Of a stretch of DNA of 64,000 nt, positions 14,639-23,875 are shown in pieces; position 1 is the first letter of the stretch; each line of letters begins with the position of its first letter. The position numbers and the translations under genes are program-made. The DNA comes from an uncultured Bacteroidia bacterium (GTDB lineage Bacteria; Bacteroidota; Bacteroidia; Bacteroidales; UBA932): NCBI GenBank assembly GCA_902762435.1, contig CACWOH010000007.1, forward strand, positions 1 to 64,000, read 5' to 3'. Under the pieces are notes generated by a model. It was given only the letters and a program-made list of their open reading frames with translations. It did no database searches and was not told the DNA's origin.

Positions 14639-16093
14639 CTACTTCTCGGGGATGTTCTCCAGGACGGCCTTCAGCAGGTCCCAGGTCCGCTGCACGGACG
14701 GGATGTGGCAGCGCTCGTCCGGAGAGTGCGGGTACAGGATGGTCGGGCCGATCGACACCATCTCCCAGTTGGGATACTTGGCGCCGAGCAGGGCGCACTC
14801 CAGTCCGCCGTGCGTAGCAAGCACGTTCATCGGCTCGCCGTACATCTTGACGTGCAGGTCGTTGATCAGCTTGTTGATCGGGGTGTCGGGCTTCGGGGTC
14901 CAGCCGGGATAGCCGCCGAAGAACTTGACCTTGGCGCCGGCGAACTCGAAGATGTACCGGACCCGCAGGGCGAGGTCGAACTTGGACGTGTTCAGCGCGC
15001 TGCGGAGCAGGGAGTACACCTTGATGTGGCCGCGCTGGCAGCGGACGATGGCGAGGTTGATGGAGGTCTCTGTCAGGCCGGCCATCGTCTGGCTCATGCG
15101 GATGACGTTGGACGGGCAGGCGGCGATGGCCTTGCAGGCGTTCAGCATCACCTTGTCCTCGATGTGGCGGGCGGGCTTGTTGACCTTCTCCACGAGGCAC
15201 TGCATGCCCGGGTCGCTCTCGCGGTAGCGCTCCTTGGCGACCTTGAAGATCTGGGTGATGTAGCGGATCGCGGCGACGGCCTTGTCCTTGGGGATGGCCA
15301 CGACGGCATCGGCCTCGAACGGGATGGCGTTGCGCAGGCTGCCGCCGGTGAAGTCGGCCACCTTGGCACCATAGCGCTCGAGGAGCGGGATCAGCGCGCG
15401 GACCATCACCTTGTTGGCGTTGGCGCGGTACAGGGAGATGTCCATGCCGGAATGGCCGCCGGACAGGCCCTTGATGGTGATCTTGTAGCCCGCGAAGCCG
15501 CGCGGGGTGGGGAAACTCCGGTACTTGAAGTCGGCAGAGGCGTCCAGGCCGCCGGCGCAGCCGATGCAGAGTTCCTTCTCGTCCTCGGAGTCGAGGTTGA
15601 GGAGGATGTCGCCCTTCAGCAGGCCGGGCTTGAGGGCCTCGGCGCCGGTCATGCCGGTCTCCTCGTCATAGGTCACGAGCACCTCGATGGGACCGTGCTT
15701 GACGCTCTTGTCCTCGGCGACGGCCATCGCCAGCGCCACGCCCATGCCGTTGTCGGCGCCCAGCGTGGTGCCCTTGGCCTTGACCCACTCGCCGTCGATG
15801 ACGGTCTCGATGGGATCCTTGAGGAAATCGTGCACGGTGTCGGCGGTCTTCTGAGGCACCATGTCCATATGGCCCTGCAGGACGACGCCCTTGCGGTTCT
15901 CGTAGCCCGGGGTGGCGGGTACGCGCATGATCACGTTGCCCGTTTCGTCGGCGAAGGCCTCTACATTATGCTCTTTGGCCCATTTGAGCAGGAATTCCCG
16001 GACGACCTCCTCGTGCTTGGAGGGACGCGGGCAGCGGGTGAGTCCGTAGAAATTGTTCCAGACGACGGCTGGTTGAAGATCTTTGATGGTCAT
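14639..16093 (-). CDS. pepD: aminoacyl-histidine dipeptidase (carnosinase-like, M20)
   Basis: A 484-residue M20C zinc dipeptidase that splits Xaa-His and other dipeptides in the cytoplasm. The metal-ligand blocks are visible: VVLQGHMDMVPQK, TTLGADNGMGVALAMA, VTYDEETGMTGAEAL, LLNLDSEDEKELCIGCAGG and, near the C-terminus, ATHGGLECALLGAKYP and GPTILYPHSPDERCHIPSV. Length and order are typical of PepD. It follows the acyltransferase by 18 bases and precedes the zeta-like gene by 3 bases. Confidence 0.95.
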   Translation of the reverse strand: MTIKDLQPAVVWNNFYGLTRCPRPSKHEEVVREFLLKWAKEHNVEAFADETGNVIMRVPATPGYENRKGVVLQGHMDMVPQKTADTVHDFLKDPIETVIDGEWVKAKGTTLGADNGMGVALAMAVAEDKSVKHGPIEVLVTYDEETGMTGAEALKPGLLKGDILLNLDSEDEKELCIGCAGGLDASADFKYRSFPTPRGFAGYKITIKGLSGGHSGMDISLYRANANKVMVRALIPLLERYGAKVADFTGGSLRNAIPFEADAVVAIPKDKAVAAIRYITQIFKVAKERYRESDPGMQCLVEKVNKPARHIEDKVMLNACKAIAACPSNVIRMSQTMAGLTETSINLAIVRCQRGHIKVYSLLRSALNTSKFDLALRVRYIFEFAGAKVKFFGGYPGWTPKPDTPINKLINDLHVKMYGEPMNVLATHGGLECALLGAKYPNWEMVSIGPTILYPHSPDERCHIPSVQRTWDLLKAVLENIPEK

Positions 16094-16111
16094 AAGCTAT
16101 TGTTTTAAGTG

Positions 16112-17029
16112 TTAGATCCTTGCAAAGCGCTGGTGGGTCCAGAGGTAGTTCCCGGGCTGCTCCCGGACGTCCTTTTCCAACAGCGTGTAATACGTCTGCA
16201 TGATATCCTGTACGCTCATCTTGGAGGCGTCCTCGCAGATGGGCGTGTAATGCAGCAGATAGTGCCCCTGCCGCTCGCGGCGCATGGACAGGTACGCCAC
16301 GGACATTCCGAACTTGCGGGCGAGGGCGGCGGCGCCGGTCATCGTCTGCACCCGCTGGCCGAAGAAGTCCACGTCCAGGTTGCCCGGGGAGACGAAATAC
16401 GGCCGCTGGTCGGTGTTGACGTTGTACACCTTCTTCTCGTCGCGGTGCGAGAAGGCGTAGCGGATGATGTCCCGCGACTCGATGTAGCCGGGGAAGTTCC
16501 GTCGGTCCTTGAGCGGGGCGAAGCGGTTGTCCCGCAGGATGTCGTCCCACATCCGGCTGGACATCTCCCGGTACACCACGCAGAAATTCTGCTCGGTGAA
16601 GGGAACGGGCGTGTCGGAATAGTTGTAGGATTCGATGCCGCCGTAGAGCTCCCAGTTGCCGCAGTGCGAGTACATTACGACCATGCTGGGCGCCGCGTCG
16701 AAAAGACGCGCGGCTTCTTCGGGGTTCTCGATCTCCACGAGGCGGGCGCGGCGCAGGCGTTTTGGGTTGCGGCAGGCGCCGAACCAGACCGTCTCGGCGA
16801 CGAGTTCACCGAAGTGGCGGTAGAACTCCTTGCGGATGGGCTTGAGGTCCCAGACATTGCGCTCGGGGAAGGCCTTGGTGAGGTTGTGCATCACCACGTC
16901 GCGGCGGTAGCGGAGGACGTCGCCGGCGAGCCAGGCGACGAAACGGCCCAGCGCGTAATGCACGCGCAGCGGCAGCAGCCCCAGCAGCCGGAGCAGCCCC
17001 AACATCAGCCAGGTTCCGATCTTTCGCAT
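16112..17029 (-). CDS. LpxL/HtrB-type lysophospholipid (lipid A) acyltransferase
   Basis: About 305 residues starting MRKIGTWLMLGLLRLLGLLPLRVHYALG, a single N-terminal membrane anchor. The catalytic His appears in MVVMYSHCGNWELYGG (family HxxxxE/D: H followed by CGNWE), and the later NVNTDQRPYFVSPGNLDVDFFGQ segment matches the substrate-binding block. It should transfer an acyl chain to lipid A or a related lipid at the inner membrane. The start at 17029 is preferred over 17065 because a TATATTTG -7 box (minus strand, 17035-17042) would lie within the longer version. This makes the transcript nearly leaderless. It heads the minus-strand run down to trkA. Confidence 0.88.
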   Translation of the reverse strand: MRKIGTWLMLGLLRLLGLLPLRVHYALGRFVAWLAGDVLRYRRDVVMHNLTKAFPERNVWDLKPIRKEFYRHFGELVAETVWFGACRNPKRLRRARLVEIENPEEAARLFDAAPSMVVMYSHCGNWELYGGIESYNYSDTPVPFTEQNFCVVYREMSSRMWDDILRDNRFAPLKDRRNFPGYIESRDIIRYAFSHRDEKKVYNVNTDQRPYFVSPGNLDVDFFGQRVQTMTGAAALARKFGMSVAYLSMRRERQGHYLLHYTPICEDASKMSVQDIMQTYYTLLEKDVREQPGNYLWTHQRFARI

Positions 17030-17034
17030 TATCG

Positions 17035-17042
17035 CAAATATA
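17035..17042 (-). promoter_or_regulatory. -7 promoter box of the lpxL-like/pepD/tldD run
   Basis: The minus strand reads TATATTTG, matching the Bacteroidota primary-sigma -7 consensus TAnnTTTG, 5 bases before the ATG at 17029. Transcription would start at or next to the start codon. Confidence 0.55.
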
Positions 17043-17087
17043 CGCATTTCTGCGGATATCGGCAATATGCTTTCCCGGCGTGCGGAG

Positions 17088-17492
17088 CTAAATCACGGAA
17101 AGGATTCCGGCGATGGCGCTGAAAAGGACGAGGGCGGCGAGGATGCCGGTCCAGGTCTGCGTGGAACTGCGCGACTTGGGCCAGCGGAAGCGGTTGAGGA
17201 CGAGGGTGGCAACGGTGAGGCCGATGCCGATCCACACCCCCGCGCAGGGGCGCAGTCCGCCGGTGGCGAAGACCTGGGCGAAGACGCCGGCGGGGATGAA
17301 TGCGGCCACGAAGGAAAGCAGGCTGTGCCTGCGGGCCGGCATCCAGAGGACCAGTTGGAAGAGCGTCAGCCCGGCCGCGACGACCAGCGCCGCCCCCCAG
17401 CGGTCCGTGAACTTGTAGAAAAAATACAGGAATATCCCGGTGAAAAACACCAGGGATATTCCTGCAGCGATTATTTTCTGATGCCGGAGCAC
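17088..17492 (-). CDS. small integral membrane protein of unknown function
   Basis: A 134-residue protein with about four hydrophobic segments: IIAAGISLVFFTGIFLYFFY, ALVVAAGLTLFQLVLWM, LSFVAAFIPAGVFAQVFA and WTGILAALVLFSAIAGIL. Short Arg-rich loops (MPARRHS, NRFRWPKSRSS) suggest the cytoplasmic faces. I recognise no family. It begins 3 bases after the stop of the POT transporter on the same strand, so the two are probably co-transcribed. A role related to peptide transport would be a guess. Confidence 0.65.
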   Translation of the reverse strand: MLRHQKIIAAGISLVFFTGIFLYFFYKFTDRWGAALVVAAGLTLFQLVLWMPARRHSLLSFVAAFIPAGVFAQVFATGGLRPCAGVWIGIGLTVATLVLNRFRWPKSRSSTQTWTGILAALVLFSAIAGILSVI

Positions 17493-17495
17493 GGT

Positions 17496-19178
17496 CTATT
17501 CGGCGGTGGCGGCCTCCAGTTTCCTGAGGAAGGAGAACATCACGATGCCGGAGATGATGCAGAGGGCCATCAGGACGGTCCAGTTGACCCAGAGCGGAAC
17601 GTTGTCCCACAGCATCGAAGGGATGGAGCTGAGGTAGTTGCCGATGGCGGTGGCCGCGAACCAGCAGCCCATCATCAGGCCCTTGTACTTCGGCGGAGCG
17701 ACCTTCGAAACGAAGGAGATACCCATCGGGGAGAGGAGCAGCTCGGCGAAGGTGAGCACCAGGTAGGTGCTGATCAGGTAGGTCGGGACGACCGGGTCGG
17801 GCGACACGCCGCCGACGGCCGTCAGGGTCGAAGGGGCCGGCTGGCCCTTGGAGGCGGCGAGCATGATGAGGTAGCCCAGCGCGGCCACGAACATGCCGAG
17901 GCCGATCTTCTTCGGAGCGGAAGGCTCCTTGCCCTTCTTGGCGAGCGCGCCGAAGATGGCCATCGAAACCGGGGTCAGGGCGACGACGAAGAACGGGTTG
18001 AACTGCTGGAACTGCTGCGGCAGGATGTGCAGGACGGAATCCATGCCGGAATACAGCGCGTAGGCGCCGCCCCACAGGAGCAGGGTGACGACCCCGCAGA
18101 TGGCCTTCGCCTTGGAGGACTCGGACTGGAAGGCGCCGAAGAGCGTATAGACCGACACGGCGATCAGGAACAGGGGCCAGATGTTGAAGCCGATGCGGAG
18201 CGGGCCGCTGACGGTATCCTGGGTGTAGTCGCGGGCGAAATAGGTCAGCGACGAGCCGTTCTGGTGGAAGGCCATCCAGAAGAAGATGACCACGGCGAAC
18301 ACGAAGCAGAGGGCCACGATCCGGTCCTTGGTCTGCTTGGGGCTGAGCTCGACGACGTTCTCGTTGGAGGCGGCCGCCTGCTTGGCGTTGACGTCCGTGT
18401 GCCTGAACCAGGAACGGAAGCCGAAGTAGATGGCCATCGAGAAGATCAGGGACACGCAGGCGACCGCGAAACCGAGGTTGTAGGCGGTGGACAGGTGGTT
18501 GATGTAGTACTGGCTGAAATCGCTCAGGCTCATGGCGGCGACGTCGCTGCCGGGCATCGCGGCCTGGAGCTCCTGGAGCACGGACGGATCCTGCAGCGTG
18601 CCGTTCAGGCACTGGTGCGCGAGCGCGGGGATGTCGGCCTTGTAGATGAGCCCGGAAGCGGCCAGGTGCCGGTTGGTCAGCGCCGTGGCGGCGGTCGGAG
18701 CGAACATGGCGCCGACGTTGATGGCCATGTAGAAGAGGCTGAAGCCGGAATCGCGCTTGGCGGAATACTTGGGATCGTCGTACAGGTTGCCGGTCATCAC
18801 CTGGAGGTTGCCCTTGAACAGGCCGGTTCCCACGGCGATGAGCAGCAGGGCGCCGATCATCATCGTGAGGGCGAGTCCGCGCCCCTGGAAGGCGTCCGTC
18901 GGAATGGCCAGCAGGAGGTATCCCAGGAACATCACCGAAACGCCGGTGACGACGCACTTGCCGAAGCCGATCTTGTCGGCGAGCCAGCCGCCCAGGACCG
19001 GCATGAAGTACACGGCGGCCAGGAAGATGGCATAGAACTGGCCGGCCGCGGCGGCGGTGAAGCCGAACTTCGCCTGCAGGAACAGGAGGAAGATGGCCAG
19101 CATGGTGTAGTAGCCGAAGCGCTCGCCGGTGTTGGCGAGGGCCAGGGCGTACAAGCCTTTGGGTTGTCCTTTGAACAT
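17496..19178 (-). CDS. proton-dependent peptide transporter (POT/PTR, MFS)
   Basis: A 560-residue, 12-14-helix transporter. The N-terminus has GERFGYYTMLAIFLLFLQAKFG, the POT signature region. The first Glu of the usual ExxERFxYY is Asn here (ANTGERFGYY). The second signature FSLFYMAINVGAMFAPTAA and the PMGISFVSKVAPPKYKGLMMG segment are also present. It should import di- and tripeptides driven by protons. A TATCTTTG -7 box lies on the minus strand at 19211-19218. The small membrane gene downstream likely shares the transcript. Confidence 0.92.
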   Translation of the reverse strand: MFKGQPKGLYALALANTGERFGYYTMLAIFLLFLQAKFGFTAAAAGQFYAIFLAAVYFMPVLGGWLADKIGFGKCVVTGVSVMFLGYLLLAIPTDAFQGRGLALTMMIGALLLIAVGTGLFKGNLQVMTGNLYDDPKYSAKRDSGFSLFYMAINVGAMFAPTAATALTNRHLAASGLIYKADIPALAHQCLNGTLQDPSVLQELQAAMPGSDVAAMSLSDFSQYYINHLSTAYNLGFAVACVSLIFSMAIYFGFRSWFRHTDVNAKQAAASNENVVELSPKQTKDRIVALCFVFAVVIFFWMAFHQNGSSLTYFARDYTQDTVSGPLRIGFNIWPLFLIAVSVYTLFGAFQSESSKAKAICGVVTLLLWGGAYALYSGMDSVLHILPQQFQQFNPFFVVALTPVSMAIFGALAKKGKEPSAPKKIGLGMFVAALGYLIMLAASKGQPAPSTLTAVGGVSPDPVVPTYLISTYLVLTFAELLLSPMGISFVSKVAPPKYKGLMMGCWFAATAIGNYLSSIPSMLWDNVPLWVNWTVLMALCIISGIVMFSFLRKLEAATAE

Positions 19179-19210
19179 ATCTGTGAAAGTTTACGTTTCA
19201 GTCGTAAGCA

Positions 19211-19218
19211 CAAAGATA
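19211..19218 (-). promoter_or_regulatory. -7 promoter box of the POT transporter gene
   Basis: Minus strand TATCTTTG, fitting TAnnTTTG, 32 bases before the ATG at 19178. Confidence 0.5.
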
Positions 19219-19241
19219 GGAAAAATGGCGGACAAACAAAA

Positions 19242-19271
19242 AACAGGCAGGTCCCCGCGACCTGCCTGTTT
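19242..19271 (-). terminator. rho-independent terminator after rplI
   Basis: Inverted repeat AACAGGCAGGTC/GACCTGCCTGTT with a short loop. On the minus strand it is followed by TTTTTTGTTTG. It closes the rpsF-rpsR-rplI operon. Confidence 0.85.
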
Positions 19272-19307
19272 CGATAAATATTATTCGGTAAGGGTTTTCC
19301 GGTCGGA

Positions 19308-19760
19308 TTACTCGGCGGCGGCTTCGGCCTCGACGAGGATCTTGACGGCGGCGAAGACGCCCTTGTAGCACTTTACCTTGCCCTCGAACTCACCGGTCTC
19401 CTTGATTTCGGGAACGGTGACGTTCTTCTTGTCGGTCTCGATACCGGCGGCGGTGAGCGCGTCGGCCACCTGGGCGGCGGTCACGGCGCCGTAGAGCTTG
19501 CCGCTCTCGCCGACCTTGGCGGTGAGCTTCACCTGGGCGGCCTCGATCCTGGCGGCGAGGGCCTGCGCGTCGGCGACGAGCTTGGCCTCCTTATGGGCGC
19601 GCTGACGGAGCGTCTCGGCGTGCTGCTTGAGCGCGGAGGGCGTGCCGACGACGGCGAATCCCTGGGGGACGAGATAATTGAGCGCGTAACCGGCCTTGAC
19701 TTCTACCACATCTCCGGCCTCGCCGAGATTGGCAACTTCTTTCTTGAGAATGATCTTCAT
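19308..19760 (-). CDS. rplI: 50S ribosomal protein L9
   Basis: A 150-residue protein with the L9 signature: MKIILKKEVANLGEAGDVVEVKAGYALNYLVPQGFAV, a long central helix (HAETLRQRAHKEAKLVADAQALAARIE) and the C-terminal domain VGESGKLYGAVTAAQVADAL. L9 binds 23S rRNA near the L1 stalk. It is the last gene of rpsF-rpsR-rplI, 10 bases after rpsR, with a strong terminator downstream. Confidence 0.97.
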   Translation of the reverse strand: MKIILKKEVANLGEAGDVVEVKAGYALNYLVPQGFAVVGTPSALKQHAETLRQRAHKEAKLVADAQALAARIEAAQVKLTAKVGESGKLYGAVTAAQVADALTAAGIETDKKNVTVPEIKETGEFEGKVKCYKGVFAAVKILVEAEAAAE

Positions 19761-19770
19761 AACGCTTCAA

Positions 19771-20037
19771 TTATTTGAGGAGGTCGGTGACATACGGGAG
19801 AAGGGCGATGGAGCGCGCACGCTTGATGGCCTGCGCGACCTTGCGCTGGAACTTCAGGGAAGTACCGGTGATGCGGCGGGGAAGGATCTTGCCCTGCTCG
19901 TTGAGGAACTTCTTCAGGAACTCGGGGTCCTTGTAATCGACATACTTGATGCCGGCTTTCTTGAAGCGGCAGTATTTCTTCTTGCGAACCTCTACGGTAG
20001 GAGGGTTCAGATAACGGATTTCGTTGTTGTTAGCCAT
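19771..20037 (-). CDS. rpsR: 30S ribosomal protein S18
   Basis: An 88-residue basic protein with the S18 core [25 protein letters not shown] stretch (here [20 protein letters not shown]), [35 protein letters not shown]. It forms the S6-S18 pair in the 30S platform. It lies 15 bases after rpsF and 10 bases before rplI, a conserved order. Confidence 0.97.
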   Translation of the reverse strand: MANNNEIRYLNPPTVEVRKKKYCRFKKAGIKYVDYKDPEFLKKFLNEQGKILPRRITGTSLKFQRKVAQAIKRARSIALLPYVTDLLK

Positions 20038-20052
20038 AATGATTCCTCCTGA

Positions 20053-20469
20053 TTATTCTTCGGTTTCAACGGTTTCGGCTTCGACTTCGGCCACGGGGGC
20101 GGCCTCTTCCTTCGGAGCGGCGGCGGCAGCGGCCTTGGCGGCGCGGGTCTGGCGGCGGTGCTCGGCGTAGGCGACGGCGTTCTTGTCGAGGGCGACGGTG
20201 ATGTAGCGCAGGATGCGCTCGTCACGGTGATACTGGGTCTCGAGGGTGGCCACGAAAGACGGGTCAGCCTTGAATTCGATCAGGTAATAGAATCCTGACG
20301 TCTTGTGCTGGATGGGGTAGGCGAGCTGCTTCAGACCCCAGTCCTCTTCGTACACGATTTCTCCGCCGTTGGCGGTGATCAGCTGCGTGTACTTGGCAAC
20401 CGCTTCCTTCATCTGGGTGTCAGACAAAACGGGAGTTGCAATGAAAACGGTTTCGTACTGTTTGATCAT
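20053..20469 (-). CDS. rpsF: 30S ribosomal protein S6
   Basis: A 138-residue S6 from MIKQYETVFIATPVLSD, with the DWGLKQLAYPIQHKTSGFYYLIEFKA block and DERILRYITVALDKNAVAYAEHRR. The C-terminus is an Ala/Glu/Pro-rich tail (KEEAAPVAEVEAETVETEE), common in the phylum. The start at 20469 is the family start; an upstream extension to 20547 would cross the promoter and terminator. A minus-strand TATCTTTG box lies at 20517-20524. Confidence 0.96.
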   Translation of the reverse strand: MIKQYETVFIATPVLSDTQMKEAVAKYTQLITANGGEIVYEEDWGLKQLAYPIQHKTSGFYYLIEFKADPSFVATLETQYHRDERILRYITVALDKNAVAYAEHRRQTRAAKAAAAAAPKEEAAPVAEVEAETVETEE

Positions 20470-20496
20470 TTCGTTAATGTTTGATAATAAAATAAT

Positions 20497-20516
20497 AGCC
20501 CCGAAAAAACGGGGCT
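20497..20516 (-). terminator. hairpin terminator after pncB
   Basis: AGCCCCG/CGGGGCT around six A's; on the minus strand followed by ATTATTTTATT. It separates the M3 peptidase-pncB transcript from rpsF, although it lies between the rpsF -7 box and start codon, so it may also be part of the rpsF leader. Confidence 0.55.
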
Positions 20517-20524
20517 GCAAAGAT
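20517..20524 (-). promoter_or_regulatory. -7 promoter box of the rpsF operon
   Basis: Minus strand TATCTTTG, 47 bases before the ATG at 20469. Confidence 0.5.
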
Positions 20525-20571
20525 AGGAAAAAAAACTTAGATTCCAAACGTTTCCCGGAACGCCTCCGGGA

Positions 20572-21780
20572 CTACTCCCCGGAAGCCTGGAGCAGGCTGG
20601 CCAGATAAGCGCATTTCTCGGGGTTGCCGAGCGTCTTGGACAGGTTGCAGGACAGCTTTACGCAGTCGTGCCACTCGCGCAGTTCGGTGATGCGGCCGCG
20701 GGTGAGCTTCACCACGATGTTCATCGGGTCGGCGCCCGTGACGTCGCAGGTCAGGTGGGTGCCCACGCCGTAGGAGTCCTGTACGCGGCCGGCCACGTAC
20801 TCGTGGATCCTGATGGCCTTGTCGATGTCCAGGCCGTTGCTGAAGCAGACCTGCTTGGTGGCCGGGTCGATGCCCAGGGACTTGTATTTCGCGATGATCT
20901 TTTCCGTCTGCTCGAACTCGTCGCCGCTGTCCACGCGTAGGCCCTTGTACATCATCGCCATCCGCTTGGAGAGGTTGGAGAAGAAGACCTCGTCGCCGAA
21001 GCAGTCGTACAGGTAGATCCCGTTGTCGCCGTCGTAGACGTCGCTGAACTTCTTCATTACGTTGAAGTTGCATTCGAACACGCCGCTGACGTTCTCCTCG
21101 AAGGAGATGAGCTGGTGGGACATCGTGCCGAGGGGCACGCAGTCGTATTTCATCGCCAGCCAGACGTTGGAGGTGCCGGTGAATTTGCCGGGCCAGTCGC
21201 TGCGGGAGTCGTAGACCTCCTTCATCACGCGCACCACCATGTCGTGGTGGTCGAAGCTGAAGCGGCGCCGTGTGCCCATGTCGCCGAGCACCAGGCCGCT
21301 GCCGAAGATGCGCTCGGTCTTCGCGCGCGCCTTCGCCTCCTCGTGGGCGGCGTCGTAGCGCTCGAAATCCCCGCGCAGCCCGTGCATCAGCTCGGAGATG
21401 CAGGACAGGATGGGCATCTCCCACATGATGGCGGAGAACCACTTTCCGCGGACGCGGATGTCCAGGTGCCCTTCCTCGTCCTGGCGGATGCTGACCTCGC
21501 CCGGACGGAAGCGGTAACCGCGCAGGTAGGTGAAATACCACAGGGGGAGGAAGACGCAGCGGGTCTTCATGTATTCGATCTCCTCGTCGGTGATGCGCAC
21601 TTCGGCCATATGGTCGAGCTGCTCGCGCAGCAGGGCGTCGAATCCCTTGGGGTATATCTGGTGGTTGCGGTCGAAGAAGGTGTATTCGACCTCTGCGCGG
21701 GGGTAGGTCTCCAGGATGTAGTACTGGCAGGTGAAGGTGTAGAGGTCGTTGTCGGTGAAGTGGTTGATGATCGGTTTCAT
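20572..21780 (-). CDS. pncB: nicotinate phosphoribosyltransferase
   Basis: A 402-residue enzyme that converts nicotinate and PRPP to nicotinate mononucleotide for NAD salvage. Family marks are NHFTDNDLYTFTCQYYIL, LPLWYFTYLRGYRF, FGSGLVLGDMGTRRRFSFDHHDMVVRVM, GTSNVWLAMKYDCVPLGTMSHQLI (the His phosphorylated in PncB lies in this type of block), GLRVDSGDEFEQTEKIIAKY and TKQVCFSNGLDIDKA. Length is typical. It begins 2 bases after the M3 peptidase ends, so both share a transcript. Confidence 0.95.
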   Translation of the reverse strand: MKPIINHFTDNDLYTFTCQYYILETYPRAEVEYTFFDRNHQIYPKGFDALLREQLDHMAEVRITDEEIEYMKTRCVFLPLWYFTYLRGYRFRPGEVSIRQDEEGHLDIRVRGKWFSAIMWEMPILSCISELMHGLRGDFERYDAAHEEAKARAKTERIFGSGLVLGDMGTRRRFSFDHHDMVVRVMKEVYDSRSDWPGKFTGTSNVWLAMKYDCVPLGTMSHQLISFEENVSGVFECNFNVMKKFSDVYDGDNGIYLYDCFGDEVFFSNLSKRMAMMYKGLRVDSGDEFEQTEKIIAKYKSLGIDPATKQVCFSNGLDIDKAIRIHEYVAGRVQDSYGVGTHLTCDVTGADPMNIVVKLTRGRITELREWHDCVKLSCNLSKTLGNPEKCAYLASLLQASGE

Positions 21781-21782
21781 AT

Positions 21783-23813
21783 CTATATGATTTCTAGTTT
21801 TCTGAGCAGTTCCTTGGGGTCGGGGTCGTGCCCGCGGAAGCGGCGGTACAGGACGGCTTCATCCTCGCTGCCGCCCTTCGACAGGATGTTCTCCCGGAAG
21901 GAGGCGGCGGTCCGGGCGTTGAAGATGCCTTCCTCGCGGAAACGGGCGAAGGCGTCGGCTTCGAGCACTTCCGCCCACTTGTAGGAATAATAGCCGGCGG
22001 AATAGCCGCCGGAGAAGATGTGGCTGAAGGCGGTGGAGATGCAGCTGCCCGGGATGTCGGGCAGGGTGGCGCAGCCGGCCAGCGCTTCCCGTTCCAGTTC
22101 GGCGGCGTCGCAGAGGGGCGCCGAGCGCAGGGTGTGCCACGCCAGGTCCAGCAGGCCGAAGCGCAGCTGGCGCACCTGGAAGTAGGCCGCCTGGAAGTTC
22201 CGCGCGGCGACGAGCCGCTTCAGGAGCGTTTCCGGCATGGGCTCGCCGGTCTTCCAGTGCCGGGCGAACGGGCGTAGGAACTCCGGCTCGAACGCCCAGT
22301 TTTCCATCAGCTGGGAGGGGAGTTCGACAAAGTCGCGGGCCACGTTGGTGCCCGTCATCGAGGGGTAGCGCCCCTCGGCGAGCATTCCGTGCAAGGCGTG
22401 GCCGAATTCATGCAGGAAGGTGGTCAGTTCGTCGTGCGTGAGCAGCGAGGGGGCGTCGGGGGCGGGCTTGCTGAAGTTGGTGACGATGCTCACCAGCGGC
22501 CGCCGTTCCACCCCGCCCGGGGCGGAGAGTTCCCGGAAATTGGTCATCCAGGCGCCGCCGCGCTTGCCGGACCGCGGGAAGAAATCCGCGTAGAGCAGCG
22601 CCAGGTGACGCCCGTGTGCATCCTGCACGTCATAGACCTTCACGTCGGGGTGGTAGACGGGGAGGTCCGTCCGCGGAACGAAACGCACGTGGTACAGGCG
22701 TGTGGCCAGGCCGAAGACGGCCGCGATGCAGTCTTCCAGGCGGAAATACGGCTTCAGTTCCTCCTCGCTGAGCGCGAAATGCTCCGCGCGGTAGCGCTCG
22801 GACCAGTAGCTGAAGTCCCAGGGCTGCATCTGCGCTTCCCGGTAGCCGTGCTTCCGGGCGTAAGCGAGCAGCTGCGCGACCTCCCGCCGGGCGGCGGGCA
22901 GGGACGGCAGCATCAAGGTGTCCAGCAGGCGGCGCACGGCGGGGACGTCTTTCGCCATCCGCTCTTCCAGGGCGTATGCGGCCCAGTCTGAATAGCCGAG
23001 CAGCTGTGCGATACGGCGGCGCAGGTCGCTGATCTTCAGGCAGATCCGCCGGTTGTCGGAGGGGCCCCCGAAGGCGCGGGCGTTGTAGGCGCGCCAGAGC
23101 CGTTCGCGCAGGTCGGCGCGGGCGCTGAACTGCAGGAAGGGGACGTAGCTGGGGTGCGTGAGGTCGATGACCCAGCCGTCCAGCCCCTTTTCGCGGGCGG
23201 TCTGAGCCGCCGCGTCGCGGACGTACTGCGGCAGCCCTTCCAGGTCCGCCGCGTCTGTCAGGTGCAGGGTGAAGGCGTTCGTGGCGTCGAGCACGTTCTT
23301 GCCGAACTTGAGTTCCAGCAGCGAGAGCTCTTCCTCGAGTTCGCCGTAGGTCTTCTTGTCCGCCTCGGACAGCAGGGCGCCGCTGCGCACGAAGTCCTTG
23401 TAGCTGTCTTCCAGCAGTTTGCGCTGGTCGGCGGCCAGGTCCAGCGAGGCACGGGCGTCGTAGACGGCCTTGATGCGTGCGAACAGCTTGGCGTTCAAGG
23501 AGATATAGAGTTCGTATCCGGTCAGCAGGGGAGAGACCTTCTCGGCGGTCTGCTGCATCCGGTCGTCGCTTTCGGCTTCCAATAGGTTGAAGAACAGGCC
23601 GCTGACCGTTTCCAGGGCGTCCCCGGCGAACTCGAGCGCCTCGACGGTGTTCCGGAAAGTCGGCGGCTCCGGATTGCCGGCGATCCGGTCCACTTCCGCC
23701 TTGCCGGCCGCGATGGCCGCCCGGAAGGCGGGCAGCCAGTGCTCAGCACGGATTGCATCGAAGCGCGGGGCGCCGAAGGGCAGGGGGGAAGGGGTCAGCA
23801 GCGGGTTGTTCAT
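21783..23813 (-). CDS. M3 family zinc oligopeptidase (Dcp/OpdA-like)
   Basis: A 676-residue peptidase of the peptidyl-dipeptidase Dcp / oligopeptidase A group. The zinc motif HEFGHALHGMLAEGRYPSMTGTNVARDFVELPSQ is complete, with HExxH and the downstream Glu. The N-terminus NPLLTPSPLPFGAPRFDAIRAEHWLPAF is typical and has no signal peptide, so cytoplasmic peptide turnover is likely. Its -7 box TAAATTTG (minus strand, 23818-23825) is only 4 bases before the ATG, implying a leaderless mRNA. pncB follows in the same transcript. Confidence 0.93.
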   Translation of the reverse strand: MNNPLLTPSPLPFGAPRFDAIRAEHWLPAFRAAIAAGKAEVDRIAGNPEPPTFRNTVEALEFAGDALETVSGLFFNLLEAESDDRMQQTAEKVSPLLTGYELYISLNAKLFARIKAVYDARASLDLAADQRKLLEDSYKDFVRSGALLSEADKKTYGELEEELSLLELKFGKNVLDATNAFTLHLTDAADLEGLPQYVRDAAAQTAREKGLDGWVIDLTHPSYVPFLQFSARADLRERLWRAYNARAFGGPSDNRRICLKISDLRRRIAQLLGYSDWAAYALEERMAKDVPAVRRLLDTLMLPSLPAARREVAQLLAYARKHGYREAQMQPWDFSYWSERYRAEHFALSEEELKPYFRLEDCIAAVFGLATRLYHVRFVPRTDLPVYHPDVKVYDVQDAHGRHLALLYADFFPRSGKRGGAWMTNFRELSAPGGVERRPLVSIVTNFSKPAPDAPSLLTHDELTTFLHEFGHALHGMLAEGRYPSMTGTNVARDFVELPSQLMENWAFEPEFLRPFARHWKTGEPMPETLLKRLVAARNFQAAYFQVRQLRFGLLDLAWHTLRSAPLCDAAELEREALAGCATLPDIPGSCISTAFSHIFSGGYSAGYYSYKWAEVLEADAFARFREEGIFNARTAASFRENILSKGGSEDEAVLYRRFRGHDPDPKELLRKLEII

Positions 23814-23817
23814 GATG

Positions 23818-23825
23818 CAAATTTA
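23818..23825 (-). promoter_or_regulatory. -7 promoter box of the M3 peptidase-pncB operon
   Basis: Minus strand TAAATTTG directly before the start codon at 23813. It is divergent from the promoter at 23876. Confidence 0.55.
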
Positions 23826-23875
23826 ACCATTATTTTTCATCTGTGCCTTTCTTTGTTTTATTCTATATTATTGCC